A model generated the notes under the pieces. That model saw only the letters and a program-made list of their open reading frames with translations. It searched no databases and was not told where the DNA came from. A stretch of 11,913 nucleotides of DNA from Actinomycetes bacterium (GTDB taxonomy: Bacteria; Actinomycetota; Acidimicrobiia; Acidimicrobiales; RAAP-2): positions 1 through 11,913 of the forward strand of contig JAKBCI010000023.1 of NCBI GenBank assembly GCA_021807965.1. Direction: 5' to 3'. The translations under genes and the position numbers were made by a program. This document shows, one piece after another, positions 6,668 to 11,913 of this stretch. Within the stretch, counting starts at the first letter, position 1, and the number at the start of each line of letters is the position of its first letter.

Positions 6668-6720
6668 TCACGTCATTGCGTATACCGGAGGCCTCCCAGA
6701 CGGGAGGCTTTTTTCTTTAT
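6627..6720 (+). promoter_or_regulatory. Ribosome-mediated transcription attenuator of ilvBNC
   Basis: Four segments give mutually exclusive pairings. Segment 1, GGCGCCTG (6627-6634), pairs with UAGGCGCC (6655-6662) in an 8-bp protector stem. Segment 2 (6651-6666) pairs with segment 3 (6683-6697): CCGGTA/TACCGG, AGGC/GCCT and GGG/CCC, 13 pairs with small interruptions, forming the antiterminator. Segment 3 (6689-6697) also pairs with segment 4 (6702-6710) as the terminator. A ribosome stalled on the Leu-Ile-Leu-Val codons would cover segment 1 and free segment 2, so 2:3 forms and ilvBNC is transcribed. A ribosome that reaches the stop codon covers segment 2, and an absent ribosome leaves 1:2; in both cases 3:4 forms and transcription ends. 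The pairings are read from sequence; the mechanism is inferred from the classical trp/ilv model. Confidence 0.85.
6689..6718 (+). terminator. Attenuator intrinsic terminator
   Basis: AGGCCTCCC (6689-6697) pairs with GGGAGGCTT (6702-6710) around a 4-nt AGAC loop. Seven pairs are perfect G-C/A-T, with a G-U and an A-U at the base. A T-rich run, TTTTTTCTTT (6709-6718), follows at once. This is the only canonical Rho-independent terminator in the window, and it lies 22 nt upstream of ilvB, where it can only act as a regulatory stop. Confidence 0.9.
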
Positions 6721-6739
6721 ATGGACGGAAGTAGGGATC

Positions 6740-8452
6740 GTGCAGCTAACTGGCGCGCAAGCCTTGATCAAGAGCCTCGAACAGCAGGGGGTCGACGCTA
6801 TTTTCGGCCTGCCCGGCGGCGCAATCCTGCCGGTCTATGACCCGCTGATCGATTCCTCGATCCGCCACATTTTGGTTCGTCACGAACAAGGCGCCGGCCA
6901 CATGGCCGAGGGCTACGCCATGGCGACCGGTCGAGCGGGGGTGGCCATGGTTACGAGCGGCCCCGGTGCGACCAACATCGTGACGCCGATCACCAACGCC
7001 CACATGGATTCGACGCCCCTCGTCGTGATCACGGGCCAGGTCGCCACGAGTTCGATCGGACTCGACGCGTTCCAGGAGTGCGACATCACCGGAATCACCA
7101 TGGGCATCACCAAGCACAACTTTCTCGTCCAGTCGGCCCACGAACTGCCGCGCGCGGTCGCGGCGGCCTTTCACCTCGCGACCACCGGCCGGCCCGGTCC
7201 GGTGCTCATCGATGTACCCAAGGACGTCGCGCAGTCCACGATGGAGTGGTGGTACCCCGCGAGCGTCGACGACTTGGATTTGCCGGGTTATCACCCGACC
7301 GTGGCGCTCGACGAGGCTGCCGTGGCGCGCTGCGTGGCGCTGATTGCCCAGTCCGAGCGCCCCGTGCTCTACGTCGGCGGGGGAGCGCTCAAGTCGCGGG
7401 CGTCCGCCGAGCTGCTGGCCTTCGCCGAGCGAACCCGGATCCCGGTGGTGACCACGCTGATGGCTCGAGGGGTCTTTCCTGACTCGCACGACCAGCACCT
7501 GGGCATGCCCGGCATGCACGGCGTCTACGCCGCGGTCACCGCCATTCAGCGCAGCGATCTGCTCATCGCCCTGGGCGCGCGCTTCGATGATCGGGTCACC
7601 GGCAAAATCGCGGCGTTCGCGCCCGGCGCGAAGGTGATCCACGTCGACATCGACCGAGCTGAATTCGGCAAGATTCGTCGTCCCGACGTCGCCCTGCAGA
7701 CTGACGTCGCGACCGCACTGCGGGCCTTCGACGCGGCCGGGGCCGCGCCGCGTCGCCTCGACGACTGGTGGCGCGAGATTCGTCAGTGGCAGTCGCAATA
7801 CCCACTCGTCTACGACGAACCCGAGGCCAATGGACCACTGCGGCCCCAGCACGTGATCGAGTCGATCGCGCGCAGCACGCCGGCGGGGACGATCGTGGCG
7901 TCGGGGGTGGGTCAGCACCAGATGTGGACCGCCCAGCACTGGAGGTTCGACGAGCCCAACAGCTGGATCAACTCCGGCGGCGCGGGCACGATGGGCTTCG
8001 GCGTGCCCGCGGCCATCGGCGCCAAGGTCGGACGTCCCGATCGAACCGTGTGGTGCATCGACGGCGACGGCTGCTTCCAGATGACGGCGCAGGAACTGGT
8101 GACGGCGCGCGCCGAGGGCATCCCCATCAAAGTGGCGATTCTGAACAACGCGTACCTGGGCATGGTTCGCCAGTGGCAGGAGATGTTCTACGACGAGCGC
8201 TACAGCGAGGTCTACCTGTCGGCCGACCTACCCGACTACGTCAAGTGGGCTGAGGCCATGGGCTGCGTTGGTCTGCGTGCGACGAACGTCAAGGAGATGA
8301 ACGACGTCATCGACGAGGCTCACTCGATCAACGACGTTCCCGTGGTGATCGACTTTCGAACTGATTCCACGGAGAAGGTCTTTCCGATGGTGCCCGCCGG
8401 CGCCAGCAACGACGACATCATGGTGCACCCATCCCAGCGCGGTGCGCGATGA
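6740..8452 (+). CDS. ilvB: Acetolactate synthase large (catalytic) subunit
   Basis: IlvB condenses two pyruvates, or pyruvate and 2-ketobutyrate, to acetolactate or acetohydroxybutyrate using thiamine diphosphate and FAD; it is the first common step of branched-chain amino acid synthesis. The 570-aa protein has the N-terminal ThDP domain with IFGLPGGAILPVYD and the catalytic Glu49 in RHEQGAGHMAEGYA. It also has the central FAD-binding domain, and the C-terminal ThDP/Mg motif running from GDG (442-444) to NN (469-470). FQECDITGITMGITKHNF is typical of true anabolic AHAS. The GTG at 6740 is preceded by a purine-rich GGAAGTAGGGA (6727-6737) that serves as the ribosome site. The ATG at 6721 is out of frame. 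It overlaps ilvN by 4 nt (ATGA) and is controlled by the attenuator just upstream. Confidence 0.97.
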   Translation: MQLTGAQALIKSLEQQGVDAIFGLPGGAILPVYDPLIDSSIRHILVRHEQGAGHMAEGYAMATGRAGVAMVTSGPGATNIVTPITNAHMDSTPLVVITGQVATSSIGLDAFQECDITGITMGITKHNFLVQSAHELPRAVAAAFHLATTGRPGPVLIDVPKDVAQSTMEWWYPASVDDLDLPGYHPTVALDEAAVARCVALIAQSERPVLYVGGGALKSRASAELLAFAERTRIPVVTTLMARGVFPDSHDQHLGMPGMHGVYAAVTAIQRSDLLIALGARFDDRVTGKIAAFAPGAKVIHVDIDRAEFGKIRRPDVALQTDVATALRAFDAAGAAPRRLDDWWREIRQWQSQYPLVYDEPEANGPLRPQHVIESIARSTPAGTIVASGVGQHQMWTAQHWRFDEPNSWINSGGAGTMGFGVPAAIGAKVGRPDRTVWCIDGDGCFQMTAQELVTARAEGIPIKVAILNNAYLGMVRQWQEMFYDERYSEVYLSADLPDYVKWAEAMGCVGLRATNVKEMNDVIDEAHSINDVPVVIDFRTDSTEKVFPMVPAGASNDDIMVHPSQRGAR

Positions 8453-9009
8453 ACACGCCCGAACCCTTCGCCGGCGAGGTCAGTCACTCACCAGTGCGCC
8501 ACCACATCCTGTCGGTGCTGGTGGAGAACAAATCGGGAGTTCTCGCCCGCATCGCCGGCATGTTTGCGCGGCGGGGCTTCAATATCTATTCGCTGGCGGT
8601 GGCGCCGGCGGAGAGCCACGCTCGCTTCTCGCGCGTGACGATCGTCGTCGACGCGGAGTCGGCGCCCCTCGAACAGATCGTCGGGCAACTCGACAAGTTG
8701 GTGAACGTGGTGGCGATCACCGATATCGCACCGCGCGAAGCCGTCGAGCGCGAGCTCCTACTCGCCACGATCAAAACGGACGTCGGCAACCGAACCCCCT
8801 TGCTCGACACGCTGGGCAGCGCGGGCGCCGCTATCGTCGACGTTGATCCCGGGGCGGTCACGGTGATGTTGGCCGGGACGCCGGCCGCCTGCGACGCCCT
8901 CGAGCGCGACCTCGAGGCCTTCGCGGAGGTCGAGCTTCACCGGACGGGCCGGGTCGCACTCCCTAGACTTGGGCGGGCCACCCCGGCCGACGAGCAGCAG
9001 AAGGACTGA
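8449..9009 (+). CDS. ilvN: Acetolactate synthase small (regulatory) subunit
   Basis: This is the regulatory subunit of acetohydroxyacid synthase; it activates IlvB and confers feedback inhibition by valine and its relatives. The 186-aa protein starts with an ACT domain (about residues 17-95: HHILSVLVENKSGVLARIAGMF, then FNIYSLAVAP). The C-terminal IlvN domain follows (ELLLATIKTD onward). The Asn and Gly-rich turns of the ACT effector site (VENKSGVLARIAG) are intact, so feedback control is probably functional. The tail after the second domain is Pro/Asp/Gln-rich and slightly longer than in many homologues. The ATG overlaps the ilvB stop (ATGA) and has no clear Shine-Dalgarno sequence, which suggests coupled translation that would match subunit stoichiometry. 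Confidence 0.96.
   Translation: MNTPEPFAGEVSHSPVRHHILSVLVENKSGVLARIAGMFARRGFNIYSLAVAPAESHARFSRVTIVVDAESAPLEQIVGQLDKLVNVVAITDIAPREAVERELLLATIKTDVGNRTPLLDTLGSAGAAIVDVDPGAVTVMLAGTPAACDALERDLEAFAEVELHRTGRVALPRLGRATPADEQQKD
8964..8969 (+). promoter_or_regulatory. Possible internal ilvC promoter (−10 only)
   Basis: TAGACT, identical to the proposed ilvD −10, occurs inside the end of ilvN, 43 nt before the ilvC ATG. It would give a 5' leader of roughly 35 nt that carries the ilvC Shine-Dalgarno sequence. No −35 hexamer is visible at 16-18 nt; TTCACC at 8936-8941 is 22 nt away. A separate ilvC transcript is known in Corynebacterium glutamicum, which makes the idea reasonable but unproven here. Confidence 0.25.
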
Positions 9010-9012
9010 ACC

Positions 9013-10047
9013 ATGACCACCATGTACTACGAGGCCGATGCCCGCCCCGAGGTATTGCGCGGCAAGAAGATCGCCGTTCTCGGCTACGGCTCCCAGGGCC
9101 ACGCCCACGCGCTCAACCTGCACGACAGCGGCTACGACGTTCGCGTCGGACTGCGACCCGAGTCGAGCTCGGTGCTGAAAGCCGAAGAAGCGGGCCTGCG
9201 GGTACTCGGCATCGCCGACGCCGCCGCCGAAGCCGACGTCATCATGATGCTGTTGCCCGATACCGAGCAGAAGCGGATCTACGAACTCGAAGTCGCTCCG
9301 CACCTCAGCGCGGGCAAGTGCCTGCTGTTCGCTCACGGGTTCAACATTCGCTTTAACCTGATCGCGCCGCCGACCGACGTCGACGTCGCGATGGTGGCGC
9401 CCAAGGGTCCGGGCCACCTCGTTCGCCGGACGTACCTCGAGGGCGGCGGTGTGCCGTCGCTGATCGCGGTCGAGCAGGACGCGTCGGGACAGGCGCACGC
9501 GATCGCGCTCGCCTACGCGCACGGCATCGGCGCGACGCGCGCCGGCGTGCTCGAGACGACCTTCACCGAGGAGACCGAGACTGACCTGTTCGGTGAGCAG
9601 GCGGTCCTCTGTGGTGGCGTATCGGCCCTCGTGAAAGCGGGGTACGAGACGTTGGTGGAGGCCGGGTACCAGCCCGAGAGCGCGTACTTCGAGTGCCTGC
9701 ACGAGCTCAAGCTGATCGTTGACCTGATGTACGAGGAGGGGATTACCGGCATGCGGTTCTCGGTCTCGGACACCGCCGAGTACGGGGATCTCACCCGGGG
9801 ACCGCGAATCATCACCGACCAGGTGAAGGCCGACATGAAGCAGGTCCTGACCGAGATTCAGGACGGGACGTTCGCCGCCGAGTGGATCCAGGAGAACGAG
9901 ATTGGACGACCCCGTTACCGAGAGCTTCGCGAGGTCGGCAAGAAGCACCCGATCGAGGAGATTGGCACGAAGCTGCGCGCCATGATGCCATTTGTCTCAG
10001 CGGGCAAGCAGAAGGTGACCGAGGTCTCGGGCGGCGACACCGACTGA
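9013..10047 (+). CDS. ilvC: Ketol-acid reductoisomerase (class I)
   Basis: IlvC isomerises and reduces acetolactate or acetohydroxybutyrate to the dihydroxy acid that IlvD then dehydrates. The 344-aa length is that of the short class I enzyme with a single C-terminal knotted domain. The N-terminal Rossmann motif [13 protein letters not shown] is at residues 24-36. Arg48, Ser51 and Ser53 in the following loop suggest NADPH preference. His108 and Lys131 (APKGPGH), the Mg ligands Asp191, Glu195, Glu227 and Glu231, and substrate Ser252 are all present. A strong Shine-Dalgarno AGAAGGA (8999-9005) lies 7 nt before the ATG, unlike ilvN, so ilvC may be translated at a higher rate. It starts 3 nt after ilvN and ends 1 nt before the stop of the convergent gene. 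Confidence 0.97.
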   Translation: MTTMYYEADARPEVLRGKKIAVLGYGSQGHAHALNLHDSGYDVRVGLRPESSSVLKAEEAGLRVLGIADAAAEADVIMMLLPDTEQKRIYELEVAPHLSAGKCLLFAHGFNIRFNLIAPPTDVDVAMVAPKGPGHLVRRTYLEGGGVPSLIAVEQDASGQAHAIALAYAHGIGATRAGVLETTFTEETETDLFGEQAVLCGGVSALVKAGYETLVEAGYQPESAYFECLHELKLIVDLMYEEGITGMRFSVSDTAEYGDLTRGPRIITDQVKADMKQVLTEIQDGTFAAEWIQENEIGRPRYRELREVGKKHPIEEIGTKLRAMMPFVSAGKQKVTEVSGGDTD

Positions 10048-10048
10048 G

Positions 10049-11913
<1,865 letters not shown>

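Noticed and set aside
6721..6739. ATG at 6721 as the ilvB start or a second leader peptide
   Set aside because: It is out of frame with ilvB, and the encoded frame carries no branched-chain run; its bases more likely provide the ribosome site for the GTG at 6740.
6746..7939. Long (397-codon) minus-strand open frame across ilvB
   Set aside because: It is antisense to a perfectly conserved acetolactate synthase and has no recognisable domain; long antisense frames are expected in GC-rich coding DNA.
8758..9948. Long (396-codon) minus-strand open frame across ilvN and ilvC
   Set aside because: Composition is low-complexity Arg/Val/His/Gly-rich, it crosses two well-conserved genes and has no motif; a shadow frame.

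Overview
The window is about 11.9 kb of dense, GC-rich bacterial DNA with many GTG starts, genes that overlap by 4 nt, and −10-like TAGNCT hexamers 6-7 nt upstream of start codons (leaderless expression). These traits, together with an actinobacterial-type SerC and an ilvBNC operon with a leader peptide, point to an actinobacterium. I lean towards a GC-rich lineage such as Acidimicrobiia, but this is inference from style and not a database match.

Layout. (1) 1-689 (+): the 3' part of a short-chain dehydrogenase/reductase, followed by a GC hairpin. (2) 792-4682 (+): an Est30-like alpha/beta hydrolase followed by gatC, gatA and gatB. All three junctions are GTGA overlaps, so the four genes form one translationally coupled unit; GatCAB makes Gln-tRNA(Gln) and/or Asn-tRNA(Asn) by transamidation. 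(3) 4683-4882: a 200-nt spacer with a possible small minus-strand reading frame and a palindromic −10 element in front of ilvD. (4) 4883-10047 (+): ilvD, then a promoter and attenuator, then ilvB, ilvN and ilvC. These are the acetolactate synthase, reductoisomerase and dehydratase steps of valine/isoleucine synthesis; only the final transaminase is absent. (5) 10049-11913 (−): an NAD(P)-binding protein with a C-terminal DUF2867 domain, read after the 3' end of serC. It converges on ilvC with a single base between the stop codons.

The most notable element is the ilvBNC leader (6582-6720). It has a recognisable promoter, a leaderless 16-codon leader peptide containing the run L-I-L-V-V-V, and a complete set of mutually exclusive RNA pairings: a 1:2 protector, a 2:3 antiterminator and a 3:4 intrinsic terminator with a U tract. 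It reads as a classical ribosome-mediated attenuator responding to charged Leu/Ile/Val tRNAs. The Val codons are all GTA and the Ile codon is ATT, which look uncommon in the neighbouring genes and could sharpen stalling.

The rest is conserved core metabolism. I see no tRNA, rRNA, CRISPR array, insertion sequence or defence-like cassette.
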